Positions 35,226 to 44,645 of a DNA stretch of 64,000 nucleotides are shown piece by piece. The notes under the pieces are model-generated. The model was not told the origin of the DNA. It saw only the letters and a list, made by a program, of their open reading frames with translations, and ran no database searches. A program made the position numbers and the translations under genes. Source of the DNA: Pseudomonas mendocina (GTDB lineage: Bacteria; Pseudomonadota; Gammaproteobacteria; Pseudomonadales; Pseudomonadaceae); contig NZ_CP027657.1 in the NCBI RefSeq assembly GCF_003008615.1, positions 744,001 to 808,000 of the forward strand, read 5' to 3'. Position 1 is the first letter of the stretch. Every line of letters begins with the position of its first letter.

Positions 35226-36464
35226 ATGCCCCTTGCCCTGCTCAAGTACGGCCTGTCCTCGGAATACCCCGTGGAGGTCGACCTGCCTGCGCCGAAGGAA
35301 CTCAAGCCGGCGTACGACGTGGTCATCATCGGTGGTGGCGGCCATGGCCTGGCCACCGCCTATTACCTGGCCAAGTACCACGGCGTGACCAACGTCGCGG
35401 TGCTGGAGAAATCCTACCTCGGCGGTGGCAACACCGCGCGCAACACGGCGGTGATCCGCTCCAACTACCTAACCAGCGAAGGCGTACGCTTCTACGCCGA
35501 GTCGGTGCGGATGTTCAAGGAGCTGTCCAACGAGTTCGACTTCAACATCATGTATTCCGAGCGCGGCCAGCTCACCCTGGCGCACACCGACGCCACGGTG
35601 CGCGCCTTCCGCCAGCGCGCCGAGGTGAACAAGCACTTCGGTGGCCGTACCGAGATGATCGACCGCCAGCAGATCCGTGAACTGGTGCCCTGCCTCAACC
35701 TCGACCCCGGCCATATCCCGGTGCTCGCCGGCCTCTGGCACATCGACGGCGCCACCGCGCGCCACGACGCCGTGGCCTGGGGCTACGCCAAGCAGGCGGC
35801 CAAGCGCGGCGTGGAAATCCACCAGCTCACCGAGGTGCAGGACTTCATCGTCGAGAACGGTCGCGTCACCACCGTGCGCACCAACCGTGGCGACGTGCGC
35901 TGCGGCTGCGTGGTGCAGGCGGTGGCCGGCGCCAGCTCGCTGCTGATGAACAAGCTGAACATCAAGGCACCGATCCACACCTACCCGCTGCAGGCCATGG
36001 TCACCCAGCCGTTCAAGCCATTCCTCGACCCGCTGGTGAGCTCCTCGGCACTGCACTGCTACGTGCAGCAGACCAGCCGTGGCGAGATCGTCTTCGGCGG
36101 CGGCTCCGACCCGTACCCGCTGTACAACACGCGCTCCACCCTCGACCTGAAGGAAAGCCTGCTGGCCCACGCCATCGAGATGTTCCCCTTCATGGCCGGC
36201 GCCAAGCTGATGCGCCAGTGGGCCGGCAGCACCGACATGACTCCAGACTACAGCCCGATCATGGGTCACTCGCCGCTGGACAACTACTACCTCGACGCCG
36301 GCTGGGGCACCTGGGGCTTCAAGGCCACGCCGATCTGCGGCTGGACCATGGCCGAGCTGGTCGCCACCGGCAAGACCCCGGCGCTGATCCAACCCTTCGC
36401 CCTCGAGCGCTTCTCGACCTTCCGCCAGGTCAACGAGATGGGCGCCACGGCTGCCAGTCACTGA
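35226..36464 (+). CDS. soxB: sarcosine oxidase beta subunit
   Basis: The 412-residue flavoprotein has FAD motif VVIIGGGGHGLATAYYLAK (32-50) and GNTARNTAVIRSNY. H180 in ATARHDAVAWGY is in the right place for covalent FMN attachment in heterotetrameric sarcosine oxidases. C-terminal GWGTWGFKATP is characteristic. The subunit carries the amine-oxidation site: sarcosine plus oxygen and THF gives glycine, hydrogen peroxide and 5,10-methylene-THF. A related N-methyl amino acid substrate cannot be ruled out. Confidence 0.95.
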   Translation: MPLALLKYGLSSEYPVEVDLPAPKELKPAYDVVIIGGGGHGLATAYYLAKYHGVTNVAVLEKSYLGGGNTARNTAVIRSNYLTSEGVRFYAESVRMFKELSNEFDFNIMYSERGQLTLAHTDATVRAFRQRAEVNKHFGGRTEMIDRQQIRELVPCLNLDPGHIPVLAGLWHIDGATARHDAVAWGYAKQAAKRGVEIHQLTEVQDFIVENGRVTTVRTNRGDVRCGCVVQAVAGASSLLMNKLNIKAPIHTYPLQAMVTQPFKPFLDPLVSSSALHCYVQQTSRGEIVFGGGSDPYPLYNTRSTLDLKESLLAHAIEMFPFMAGAKLMRQWAGSTDMTPDYSPIMGHSPLDNYYLDAGWGTWGFKATPICGWTMAELVATGKTPALIQPFALERFSTFRQVNEMGATAASH

Positions 36465-36474
36465 GGTTCGCACC

Positions 36475-36783
36475 ATGAAGATCATGCCCTGCCCGCTCAA
36501 CGGGCCTCGCAACATCAACGAATTCACCTACGGCGGCGAACTCAAGCGCATGCCCGACCCGAACACCTGCTCGGACGCCGAATGGGCCGACTACGTGTTC
36601 AACAGCGAGAACATCGCCGGCGTCGTCACCGAGTGGTGGATGCACAACGCCTCCAGCTACTGGTTCCTGGCCGAACGCCACACCGTCAGCGATGAAATTC
36701 TGCGCACCTTCGACCCGAAGGAACTGTTCGACCGCCGCGTCGATTTCGCCGCGCCTGCCAAACCCCAGGAGGTGAGCGCATGA
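36475..36783 (+). CDS. soxD: sarcosine oxidase delta subunit
   Basis: The 102-residue protein starts MKIMPCPLNGPRNINEF and has FTYGGE, the early Cys-Pro-Leu-Asn pattern and HNASSYWFLAERH, all typical of SoxD, the small zinc-binding subunit. It lies 10 bases after soxB, and its stop overlaps the soxA start (ATGA). Confidence 0.95.
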   Translation: MKIMPCPLNGPRNINEFTYGGELKRMPDPNTCSDAEWADYVFNSENIAGVVTEWWMHNASSYWFLAERHTVSDEILRTFDPKELFDRRVDFAAPAKPQEVSA

Positions 36784-39677
36784 GCGCCGCTGCCCGCCTG
36801 CCGGCCCCACTGGGCCTGCTGATCGACCGCAACCGCCCCGTCAGTTTCGACTTCGAGGGCACCACCTACCAGGGCCTGGCCGGCGACAGCATCGCCAGCG
36901 CCCTGCTGGCCAACCAGCGCTGGCTGCTGTCGCGCTCGTTCAAGTACCACCGCCCGCGCGGCCCGCTGTCGATGGCCGGGCAGGACGCCAACACCCTGGT
37001 GCAACTGCCGGACGAGCCCAACGTGCTGGCCGATATGCAGCCGCTGTCTGGCGGCCTGCAAGTCAGCGCGCAAAACTACAACGGCAGCCTGGACAAGGAT
37101 CGCGACGCCCTGCTCGGGCACTTCTCCAAGTTCATGCCGGTGGGCTTCTACTACCGCTCGTTCTACAAGCCCAAGGGCATGTGGAAGGTCTGGGAACCCT
37201 TGATCCGCAAGAAAGCCGGCCTCGGCGTGCTCAACCTCAAGCTGCAGCCGCAGTACCACGACAAGGCCTTCCTGTTCACCGACCTGGCGGTGATCGGCGC
37301 CGGCCCGGCCGGCCTGTGCGCGGCGCTGAGCGCTGCCAACGCCGGAGCCAAGGTGCTGCTGATCGAACAGCAGAATTATCTGGGCGGCGCGCTGGCCTGG
37401 GCGCGTTTCGACGTTGAAGGCAAACGTGCCGCCGAGCTGCGCGCCGAGCTGTTGGCCGCCGTCGAAGGCCACGCCAATATCCGCATTCTCAAGGAAGCCA
37501 CCTGCAACGCCTGGTTCACCGATCACTACCTGCCGGTGATCCAGGGCAATCGCCTGTACAAGGTGCGCGCCCGCCAGTGCATCGTCGCGGCGGGCGCCTT
37601 CGACCAGCCGGTGGTGTTTCGCAACAACGACCTGCCTGGCGTGCTGCTGACCAGCGCCGCGCAGCGCCTGATCAAGCTCTACGCGGTCAAGCCGGGCCAG
37701 CGCGCCGTGGTGCTGACCGGCAACGACGACGGCTACCTGGCCGCCCTCGACCTGCTCGATGCCGGTGTCGAGGTCACCGCCCTGGTGGACATGCGCGAAC
37801 GCGCCGATGACGGCAGCCTGGCCACCGCCCTGCAAACCCGTGGTGTCGCCTGCCATGCCGGCAGCACGGTGTACGAAGCGCTGGGCGACAAACACCTGAA
37901 CGCCGTGGACGTACGCCGCATCACAGGCCAGGGCAAGGTGGCGGGCAGCGGCCTGCGCATCGACTGCGACCTGCTGTGCATGTCCGCCGGCTACATGCCG
38001 GTGTACCAGTTGCTGTGCCAGGCCGGCGGCAAGCTGGCCTACGACGACGCCAGCGCCTGCTTCAGCCTGTCCGGCCTGCCGAGCGGGTTGCAGGTGGTCG
38101 GTTCGGTCAATGGTCACAACGCCCTCGACGCCCTGCTGGCCGATGCCGCCAACGGCGCCCAGCGTGCGCTCTCTGCTCTTGGACTGGAAACGGGGGCGAG
38201 CCTGCGCGAGCTGCCAAGCGAGCCTCGGGTCAACTTTCCCTGGCCGATCTTCCCCCACCCGAAAGGCAAGGATTTCGTCGACTTCGACGAAGACCTGCAG
38301 GTGCGTGACATCGTCAACGCCACCCGTCACGGCTACCGTGACGTGCAACTGGTCAAGCGCTTCTCCACAGTCGGCATGGGCCCCTCGCAGGGCCGCCATT
38401 CGGCGCTGCCCACCGCGCGCCTGGTGGCCCATGCCACCGGCCGCAGCGTCAGCGAAACCGGAGTGACCACCGCGCGCCCGCCGTTCTGCCCGGAAACCCT
38501 GGCGCAGGTCGCCGGCCGTGGCTTCGATCCGTATCGGCAAACCGCCATGCACGCACGGCACCTGGAGCTGGGGGCGAAGATGATGCCCGCCGGCATCTGG
38601 CAGCGCCCGGCCTACTACGGCAAGCCGGAAGAACGCGAAGCCTGCATGCAGGCCGAGGCTCACCAGGTGCGTGAGAAGGTCGGCCTGATCGACGTGTCCA
38701 CCCTGGGCGGCCTCGACGTGCGCGGCCCGGACGCCGCCGAGCTGCTCAACCGCCTCTACACCTTCGCCTTCGCCAAGCAGCCGGTGGGCCGTTCGCGCTA
38801 TGCGCTGATGACCAACGAACACGGCGTGGTGATCGACGATGGCGTCTGCGCACGCTTTGCCGACGAGCATTTCTACGTCAGCGCCACCACCAGCGGTGTG
38901 GACCGCGTCTACCAGCAGATGCTCAAGTGGAACGCGCAGTGGCGCCTGAACGTCGATATCACCAACGTCACCGCCGCGCTGGCTGCCGTCAACCTGGCCG
39001 GGCCGGACTCGCGCAAGGTGCTGGCCAAGCTGTGCGGCGATGTCGACCTGTCCGCCGAGGGATTCCCCTACCTGGCGGTACGCCTGGGCACGGTGGCGGG
39101 TATTCCCGCCCGCTTGCTGCGGGTCGGCTTCGTCGGCGAACTGGGCTACGAGATCCACGTCCCGGCGCGCTACGGCGAAGCCCTGTGGGATGCGCTGATG
39201 GAAGCCGGTCGGGAGTTCGACATTCGCCCCTTCGGCGTCGAAACGCAGCGCCTGCTGCGCCTGGAAAAGGGTCACGTCATCATCAGCCAGGACACCGACG
39301 GCATGACCAGCCCGGCCGAGATCGACATGGGCTGGGCGATTGCCCGCAGCAAGCCGTTCTTCGTCGGCAAACGCTCAGTTGAGATCCTCGAAGCGCAGCC
39401 ACCGATCCGCAAACTGGTCGGTTTCACCTTGCCCAAGGGCAGCAGCCAGCCGCTGGAAGGCCATCTGGTGCTCAAGGGGCCGGACATCAGCGGCAACGTC
39501 ACCTCCTGCGAGTATTCGCAAACCCTCGGCCAGATCATCGGCCTGGCCTACTGTGCGCCCGACCAGGCCACGCCAGGCCAGCGACTGCCAATCCGCGTCG
39601 AAGGCGGCGAGGTGGTGCAGGCCACGGTGGTGCAACTGCCCTTCTATGACCCTGAAAGCCAACGCCAGGAGCTGTGA
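36780..39677 (+). CDS. soxA: sarcosine oxidase alpha subunit
   Basis: The 965-residue subunit has an N-terminal ferredoxin-like domain (VSFDFEGTTYQGLAGDS). An NAD-binding core follows with GAGPAGLCAALSAANAG near residue 171 and a second dinucleotide region near 315 (AVVLTGNDDGY). A C-terminal aminomethyltransferase (GcvT-like) domain runs from about 600 to the end, where THF accepts the methylene group. Length and domain order match the family. A start overlapping soxD and a GAGGTGAG site point to coupled translation. Confidence 0.95.
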   Translation: MSAAARLPAPLGLLIDRNRPVSFDFEGTTYQGLAGDSIASALLANQRWLLSRSFKYHRPRGPLSMAGQDANTLVQLPDEPNVLADMQPLSGGLQVSAQNYNGSLDKDRDALLGHFSKFMPVGFYYRSFYKPKGMWKVWEPLIRKKAGLGVLNLKLQPQYHDKAFLFTDLAVIGAGPAGLCAALSAANAGAKVLLIEQQNYLGGALAWARFDVEGKRAAELRAELLAAVEGHANIRILKEATCNAWFTDHYLPVIQGNRLYKVRARQCIVAAGAFDQPVVFRNNDLPGVLLTSAAQRLIKLYAVKPGQRAVVLTGNDDGYLAALDLLDAGVEVTALVDMRERADDGSLATALQTRGVACHAGSTVYEALGDKHLNAVDVRRITGQGKVAGSGLRIDCDLLCMSAGYMPVYQLLCQAGGKLAYDDASACFSLSGLPSGLQVVGSVNGHNALDALLADAANGAQRALSALGLETGASLRELPSEPRVNFPWPIFPHPKGKDFVDFDEDLQVRDIVNATRHGYRDVQLVKRFSTVGMGPSQGRHSALPTARLVAHATGRSVSETGVTTARPPFCPETLAQVAGRGFDPYRQTAMHARHLELGAKMMPAGIWQRPAYYGKPEEREACMQAEAHQVREKVGLIDVSTLGGLDVRGPDAAELLNRLYTFAFAKQPVGRSRYALMTNEHGVVIDDGVCARFADEHFYVSATTSGVDRVYQQMLKWNAQWRLNVDITNVTAALAAVNLAGPDSRKVLAKLCGDVDLSAEGFPYLAVRLGTVAGIPARLLRVGFVGELGYEIHVPARYGEALWDALMEAGREFDIRPFGVETQRLLRLEKGHVIISQDTDGMTSPAEIDMGWAIARSKPFFVGKRSVEILEAQPPIRKLVGFTLPKGSSQPLEGHLVLKGPDISGNVTSCEYSQTLGQIIGLAYCAPDQATPGQRLPIRVEGGEVVQATVVQLPFYDPESQRQEL

Positions 39678-39678
39678 G

Positions 39679-40353
39679 ATGACCCTCCACGCCAATCAAT
39701 TCGCAGCGCGCAGCCCACTCTACCGCCTGCAGGCCGACGCCACCCTCGCCCCATTCGGCGAGAGCTGCATCGTCACCACCTACGGCCAGGGCGACGAAAG
39801 CGCCCTGCTGGGCCACTGCGCGCTCATCGACCTGACCAGCCTGGCGCGCTACGGCCTGCGCGGCCCGGCGGCTGCCGACTACCTGGGCGCACTGGGCTAC
39901 CAGTTGCCACAGGCGCCCAACCAGGCACTGAGCCAGGCCGATGGCAGCCACGTACTGCGCCTGTCGCAAACCGAGTACTTGCTACTCGGCAGCCTGCACG
40001 ATGCCGGCAGCAAAGCGCAGCGCGAGGAAAGCCAGTGGCAAGCCAGCGCCGGCCAGTACCTGCTGCCGCGCCAGGACAGCCATGCCTGGCTGGTGCTGAC
40101 TGGCACATGCCAGGCCGAGGTGATGGCCAAGCTCTGCGGCGTCGACCTCAGCCCGCAGGCCTTCGCCGTCGGCCAGGTGGCGCAGACCTCGGCGGCGCGG
40201 ATCAACGTCATCGTCGCCAACCTGCCGCTGGGCGAAGTGCCGTGCCTGCACATCCTCTGCGACCGCGCCTCGGTGCATTACTTCTGGGGCGCGCTGCTCG
40301 ATGCCATGCAGGAGTTCGGTGGACAGCCGGTCGGGATCGACGCCCTGCCCTGA
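39679..40353 (+). CDS. soxG: sarcosine oxidase gamma subunit
   Basis: A 224-residue GcvT-fold protein starting MTLHANQFAARSPLYRL, with the SoxG features CALIDLTSLARYGLRGP and the terminal HYFWGALLDAMQEFGG. The gap to soxA is one base. This completes soxBDAG in canonical order. glyA and a formaldehyde dehydrogenase gene, which accompany sox genes in some pseudomonads, are not present here; purU-folD sit on the 5' side instead. Confidence 0.93.
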   Translation: MTLHANQFAARSPLYRLQADATLAPFGESCIVTTYGQGDESALLGHCALIDLTSLARYGLRGPAAADYLGALGYQLPQAPNQALSQADGSHVLRLSQTEYLLLGSLHDAGSKAQREESQWQASAGQYLLPRQDSHAWLVLTGTCQAEVMAKLCGVDLSPQAFAVGQVAQTSAARINVIVANLPLGEVPCLHILCDRASVHYFWGALLDAMQEFGGQPVGIDALP

Positions 40354-40361
40354 GCCCCCTA

Positions 40362-40419
40362 GGTGCGCACGGCGCACCCTACGGCCATGGCGCCAAACGT
40401 AGGGTGCGCCATGCGCACC
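40362..40419. repeat. paired dispersed palindromes between soxG and the IclR gene
   Basis: GGTGCGCACGGCGCACCC (40362-40379) and, 20 bases on, GTAGGGTGCGCCATGCGCAC (40399-40418) are the two orientations of the same repeat family, forming a hairpin 9 bases after the soxG stop. The pair may act as an operon-end stem-loop or transcript-stabilising element. Confidence 0.65.
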
Positions 40420-40439
40420 ACCGAATCAGGAGGACAACC

Positions 40440-41210
40440 ATGGGCATCCACGAAGACGAACTGGACTACCGCGTACCGGCGCTGCAACGCGGTCTGAGCA
40501 TCCTGCAGATGTTCAACGCCAGCGAGCGCAGCCTGAGCAGTAACGCCATCGCCGAGCGCCTCGGGCTCAGCGTCTCGGCCATCTACCGCATCCTGGTCAC
40601 GCTCACCGACATGGGCTACCTGCGCAAGCTCGGCAAGAACAGCTACGAGCTGGGCCCGCAGGTGCTTTGCGACGGCTTCGCCTACCTGGCCAGCCGCGAT
40701 CTGGTGGACATCGCCATGCCGCATCTCAATGCCCTGCGCGACCGCACCTCGCTGTCGTGCCACCTGTCCATCCGCGAGCAGACCGACAGCCTCTATATCG
40801 CCCGCGCCTTTGCCGCCCAGCGCCTGTCGGTGAACATCCCCATCGGCACGCGCATTCCCTGCCACTGCACGGCCATGGGCCGCATGCTGCTCAGCGGCCT
40901 GACGCCCATGGCGCTGGACACGCTCTACCAGCACGTGCGCCTGGACGACTACCCGCCGCCCGCACCGAAGACCCTGCCCGAGCTGCAGCAACTGCTCGAA
41001 CGCGACCGCGAGCGCGGTTGGGTGATGCACCGTTCCGACTACTCCACCGCCATCGCCTGCGCCGTGCGCGACCACCGTGGTGACGTGGTGGCAGCGATCA
41101 ACCTGTCTGGCCCGGAAGCGGTGATGGACAGCCCCGTGGCGCGTGAACGCTACCGGGAAAGCCTGCAACGGTGTGCGGACGCGATTTCCCTCGAACTCGG
41201 AGGCAAATAG
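40440..41210 (+). CDS. IclR-family transcriptional regulator downstream of sox genes
   Basis: A 256-residue regulator with a winged helix (RSLSSNAIAERLGLSVSAIYRIL, counted in two parts; recognition helix at about 45-55) and an IclR effector domain including IPCHCTAMGRMLLSG and HRSDYSTAIACAV. AGGAGG precedes the ATG closely. It is collinear with soxBDAG but separated by the palindrome pair. It is a candidate regulator of the purU-folD-sox operon, perhaps sensing sarcosine or a precursor; this is inferred from position. Confidence 0.88.
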   Translation: MGIHEDELDYRVPALQRGLSILQMFNASERSLSSNAIAERLGLSVSAIYRILVTLTDMGYLRKLGKNSYELGPQVLCDGFAYLASRDLVDIAMPHLNALRDRTSLSCHLSIREQTDSLYIARAFAAQRLSVNIPIGTRIPCHCTAMGRMLLSGLTPMALDTLYQHVRLDDYPPPAPKTLPELQQLLERDRERGWVMHRSDYSTAIACAVRDHRGDVVAAINLSGPEAVMDSPVARERYRESLQRCADAISLELGGK

Positions 41211-41393
41211 CAGGCCCCAGCAGCGAACGGACAAAACCTCCCCGATCAGCGCCAATTAAGCGGCGTCATTTTTTTAGCAAAATACGTAACATCATATTGC
41301 CATCACTGGGCGGACTGATATTCTGCGATCGCCGGATCACTTCGAGTATCGAGCATCACCCGAACGCTTGCGGCCATCCCATGGCAAGGCCAG

Positions 41394-41414
41394 GGCCTCT
41401 TCCCGCAAGAGGCC
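41394..41414. repeat. hairpin in the long leader of the HBM chemoreceptor gene
   Basis: GGCCTCTT-CCCGC-AAGAGGCC is an exact 8-bp stem with a 5-base loop. It lies in the 391-base gap between the IclR gene and the chemoreceptor. The earlier part of this gap has a T7 run near 41270 after a weak CGCC/GGCG stem, which may end the IclR transcript. No gene or other structure is seen in the gap. Confidence 0.4.
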
Positions 41415-41601
41415 AGGACATCCGCACAAGCACCCACTTCCATTGCACCTGACCGAAAGCGGCCAGCCCTCCTCGCACCACCCACTCGTTGCATCGGCAC
41501 CGTTTCGCCAGTACGGCCGCGCCTGCCTGCTGCTCACTTCTTCCAGCAGTCACGCTGCAGACCACAGGTTCTACGAGAAGAACGCGTTACAAGGAGTTGT
41601 C

Positions 41602-43566
41602 ATGAATACGCTTGCTAGAGTCCTGCTTGACCTGAGTGTCCGTAAGAAACTCATGGCCGGTTTCGGCCTGATATTGCTCATCACCCTGTGCACCGTATGG
41701 ATCGGGCACTGGGCACTGGAAACCAGCCTGACGCGCTTCGATAACCTGCTGGGCGTCAACGCCATCGACAGCAAACTGACCCAGGCCCGCCAGCAGGAAA
41801 AGAACTACATCATCCGTGGGGAAAAACAGTATCTGGCCCAGGCCGTCGCCCTCGCCGATGAAATCGGCGCCCAGGCACAGACCAGCGAAGCACGTCTGCA
41901 ACTGCCGGAGAACAAGGCCCTGATGCGCCAGATCCAGGAGGATGCCGCGCTCTACCGCGCGGAACTGCTGCATCTGCAGGAAACCACCGACAGCAATCTG
42001 CAGACCCAGAAAGCCATGGAAGACTCGGCCAGGGCAGCCCTGGAGCGCTTCGAAGCACTGACCGAACGCCTACGCCAAACCGCCGTGGAGCAGATTCGCC
42101 AGACCAACGACGCCACCAGCATCGAACTGCTGGATCACGCCAACCTGGCCAACACCCTTTCCACCGAGTTGCTCGAAGCCAGGCGCCGGGAAAAGGACTT
42201 CCTGCTGCGTGGCAGTGACGATTACGCCAGCCAACTCGAGGCGCATTTCCGCTCGCTGGAGAGCAATGGCGAAAAGCTCCAGCAACTGCCCCTGGATGCC
42301 CAGGCGCACCAGACCCTGGGTGAGGCCATGCGCTCGCTCGGCGAGTACCGCGAGCAGTTCAAGAACATGCGCGCCAGCATTCAGGCCCGCGACCAGTCCG
42401 AGCAAACCATGACCGAGCGCGCCCGCGAAGTGGCGGCAGCCTCCAGCCAGTCGCTGGGCCTGCAACGCACGCTCCTGGAGAGCGACTCCGCCGATGCCAA
42501 GCACCTGCTGATCACCGCAGCGGTGGTGGCCTTTGCCCTCGGCCTGCTGTGCGCCCTGCTGATCACCCAGGTGATCGTCGGCCCACTGCAACGCGTGGTC
42601 GGTGTCGCGCGCCAGGTGGCCAGCGGCGACCTGACCCTCGATATCCGCAGCGAACGACGCGACGAGCTGGGTCAGTTGATGCAAGCCATGCAGGCCATGA
42701 CCGAGAGCCTGCGCGACCTCATCGGGCGCCTCGGCGCCGGCATCACCCAACTTGCCACTGCTGCCGAGGAACTCTCGGCCGTCACCGAACAGACCAGCGC
42801 CGGGGTCACCGAACAGCGCATGGAAACCGAGCAGGTCGCCACCGCCATGAACCAGATGGCCGCCACCGTTCTCGACGTCGCGCGCAACGCCGAAAGCGCC
42901 GCCACATCCGCCAGCCACGCCGAGGATCAGACCCGCCAGGGCGGCGCCGTGGTGCAACAGGCCATCACCAGCATCGAGCAGCTGGCCCATACGGTGGAGG
43001 CCTCCGCCGAAGCCATCGGCCGACTCAAGGGCGACAGCGCCAACATCGGTACCGTGCTGGACGTGATCAAGAGCATCGCCGAACAGACCAACCTGCTGGC
43101 CCTCAACGCCGCCATCGAAGCAGCCCGCGCTGGCGACGCCGGCCGCGGCTTCGCCGTGGTCGCCGACGAAGTGCGCGCCTTGGCCCGCCGCACGCAGGAA
43201 TCCACGCAGCAGATCGAGCAACTGATCGAAACCCTGCAAAGCGGCGCCGAGAATGCCGTAGGCGTGATGACCCGAAGCCGCAGCATGGCAGGCGACACCG
43301 TGGAAGCGGCGCGCCAGGCTGGTACCGCCCTGACTCTGATCGACGAGGCCGTGTCACGCATTCAGCAGATGAACCAGCAGATCGCCACCGCCTCCGAGCA
43401 GCAGAGTTCGGTGGCCGAGGAGATCAACCGCAGCATCTCCAACATCCGCGACATCGCCGAACAGTCGGCCGCCGCCACCGAGGAAACCTCTGCGGCCAGC
43501 GTCGACCTGGCGCGCCTGGGCAGCGACCTGCAGGAGCAGGTCAACCGCTTCCGGGTCAGCGCCTGA
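41602..43566 (+). CDS. methyl-accepting chemotaxis protein with HBM-type sensor domain
   Basis: The 654-residue chemoreceptor starts after AAGGAG. TM1 lies at about 18-38. A large all-helical periplasmic domain (about 40-320) contains two similar ARxxEKxxxxxG segments, [12 protein letters not shown] and [12 protein letters not shown], the signature of the helical bimodular (HBM) sensor. TM2 is near 325-350, HAMP follows, then the signalling domain with the invariant hairpin [21 protein letters not shown] receptors such as McpS of P. putida sense organic acids; the ligand here is not known. Confidence 0.93.
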   Translation: MNTLARVLLDLSVRKKLMAGFGLILLITLCTVWIGHWALETSLTRFDNLLGVNAIDSKLTQARQQEKNYIIRGEKQYLAQAVALADEIGAQAQTSEARLQLPENKALMRQIQEDAALYRAELLHLQETTDSNLQTQKAMEDSARAALERFEALTERLRQTAVEQIRQTNDATSIELLDHANLANTLSTELLEARRREKDFLLRGSDDYASQLEAHFRSLESNGEKLQQLPLDAQAHQTLGEAMRSLGEYREQFKNMRASIQARDQSEQTMTERAREVAAASSQSLGLQRTLLESDSADAKHLLITAAVVAFALGLLCALLITQVIVGPLQRVVGVARQVASGDLTLDIRSERRDELGQLMQAMQAMTESLRDLIGRLGAGITQLATAAEELSAVTEQTSAGVTEQRMETEQVATAMNQMAATVLDVARNAESAATSASHAEDQTRQGGAVVQQAITSIEQLAHTVEASAEAIGRLKGDSANIGTVLDVIKSIAEQTNLLALNAAIEAARAGDAGRGFAVVADEVRALARRTQESTQQIEQLIETLQSGAENAVGVMTRSRSMAGDTVEAARQAGTALTLIDEAVSRIQQMNQQIATASEQQSSVAEEINRSISNIRDIAEQSAAATEETSAASVDLARLGSDLQEQVNRFRVSA

Positions 43567-43709
43567 CCCACGCTGCGGCCTGGCGATACTCTCCAGGTCG
43601 CACACCCGATCCACTCGCGGCGCGACTCGCCACGCGCCGCCCTTCCCGAACCGTCGGCCTGCCGCTAACCTGTCGCGCCATCCCACGGACAGCGACTGGC
43701 AGGATGCAC

Positions 43710-44489
43710 ATGACTCCGCGAACCTTCATCGTCACCAGCGCCCATACCAGCGAGTATCCCAACCCGATCACCCTCACCGAGGGCGCACCGCTCACGGTTG
43801 GTAAGGCGTATCAGGGCGACGAAGGCTGGGATGACTGGTTCCTCTGCAGCACGCCAGGCCAGGAAGCCGGCTGGGTTCCCAGTCAGGTCATCGAGCGGAT
43901 CGACGGACAGCGCGCTCGCGCTCGCGAGGCCTATACCGCCCGAGAACTCGATGCACGCATCGGTGAACGGCTGATCGCCTCGCGCAGCCTCAATGGCTGG
44001 TTCTGGTGCACGCGCGAGGGTGGCACAGAGTCAGGCTGGGTGCCCCAGGCCAACCTCGTCGAACACGCGCTGCGCTGCGTGATCCAGGAAGAAATCAGCG
44101 GCTGCGGCATCGCCGCCTCTGCCAATATTCTCGGCAAGACCTACGCCGAGATGAAAACGATCGCCAACGCCATGGGCATCCATGCCGAGGACGCATCGCT
44201 GTGGTCCGATACCCAGTACGTCAGGCGCCTGCTGGCCACGGGCGGTGCGACTGCCGCAGCCGGCGAGACACCCTTCGAATCCTGGGAGAGCCTGCCGGAT
44301 CTGGCGCTGCTGGCGATCAAGCACCACCAGGAAAACGGCCGCGACTTCTGGCACTGGGTGGTATTCGAACGCCTGGCGGGTCAGCTCCGCGTGCTGGATT
44401 CAGCCAGTTACCTGCCCTCGAACATCCGCACCGACTTCGCCGCCATGCAACCCAAGTGGTTCATCGAAGTGAACAGGCCGACGATTTGA
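43710..44489 (+). CDS. double SH3-like plus cysteine-peptidase-like (C39/papain-fold) protein
   Basis: The 259-residue protein has no signal peptide. Residues about 5-60 and 68-118 look like two small SH3-type barrels (GWDDWFLCSTPGQEAGWVP and GWFWCTREGGTESGWVP are parallel segments). From about 120 a papain-fold domain follows: Q126, C132 in EISGCGIAA, H215 in FWHWVVFE and D230 in VLDSASY form a plausible catalytic set, as in C39-type peptidases. ATG at 43710 has AGGA 6 bases upstream; ATG at 43704 is an alternative. The gene stands alone between a chemoreceptor and the di-haem operon. The substrate is unknown. It could be an intracellular peptidase, a peptidoglycan- or peptide-processing enzyme, or a catalytically dead binding protein. 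Confidence 0.7.
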   Translation: MTPRTFIVTSAHTSEYPNPITLTEGAPLTVGKAYQGDEGWDDWFLCSTPGQEAGWVPSQVIERIDGQRARAREAYTARELDARIGERLIASRSLNGWFWCTREGGTESGWVPQANLVEHALRCVIQEEISGCGIAASANILGKTYAEMKTIANAMGIHAEDASLWSDTQYVRRLLATGGATAAAGETPFESWESLPDLALLAIKHHQENGRDFWHWVVFERLAGQLRVLDSASYLPSNIRTDFAAMQPKWFIEVNRPTI

Positions 44490-44562
44490 GGCGAATGGAG
44501 CCAATCGGCTGCGTCAGCGTGCGAGGTTGACGCAGCCCACCCGCGACCTCTGGCCACGTCCA

Positions 44563-44581
44563 GATAACGCTAATCCATCTT
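44563..44581. promoter_or_regulatory. candidate Fur box upstream of the di-haem/imelysin operon
   Basis: GATAACGCTAATCCATCTT matches 13 of 19 positions of the classical GATAATGATAATCATTATC Fur consensus, compared by eye. It sits about 65-83 bases before the first gene, in a short AT-rich stretch (TTATTTAAATTACGTTAG follows). Iron control would fit the imelysin-type genes downstream. Confidence 0.4.
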
Positions 44582-44645
44582 ATTTAAATTACGTTAGCCT
44601 GCTAATCTTGGCGCCCCGTTTCCTGCCCGCCCGGATAGCTCCTCG

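Noticed and set aside
36657..39275. An 872-codon open frame on the minus strand opposite soxA
   Set aside because: It is the mirror of a highly biased high-GC coding strand. It shows no recognisable domain, and soxA is certain on the other strand.
41232..41600. Possible small gene in the gap before the HBM chemoreceptor, in frame with it
   Set aside because: It is only an upstream extension of the chemoreceptor frame. The ATG at 41602 has AAGGAG and gives the usual N terminus with TM1.
44490..44645. Missing first imelysin gene hidden upstream of the di-haem gene
   Set aside because: The 156-base gap is too short and contains no imelysin remnant. The upstream gene is the unrelated SH3/peptidase-like protein.
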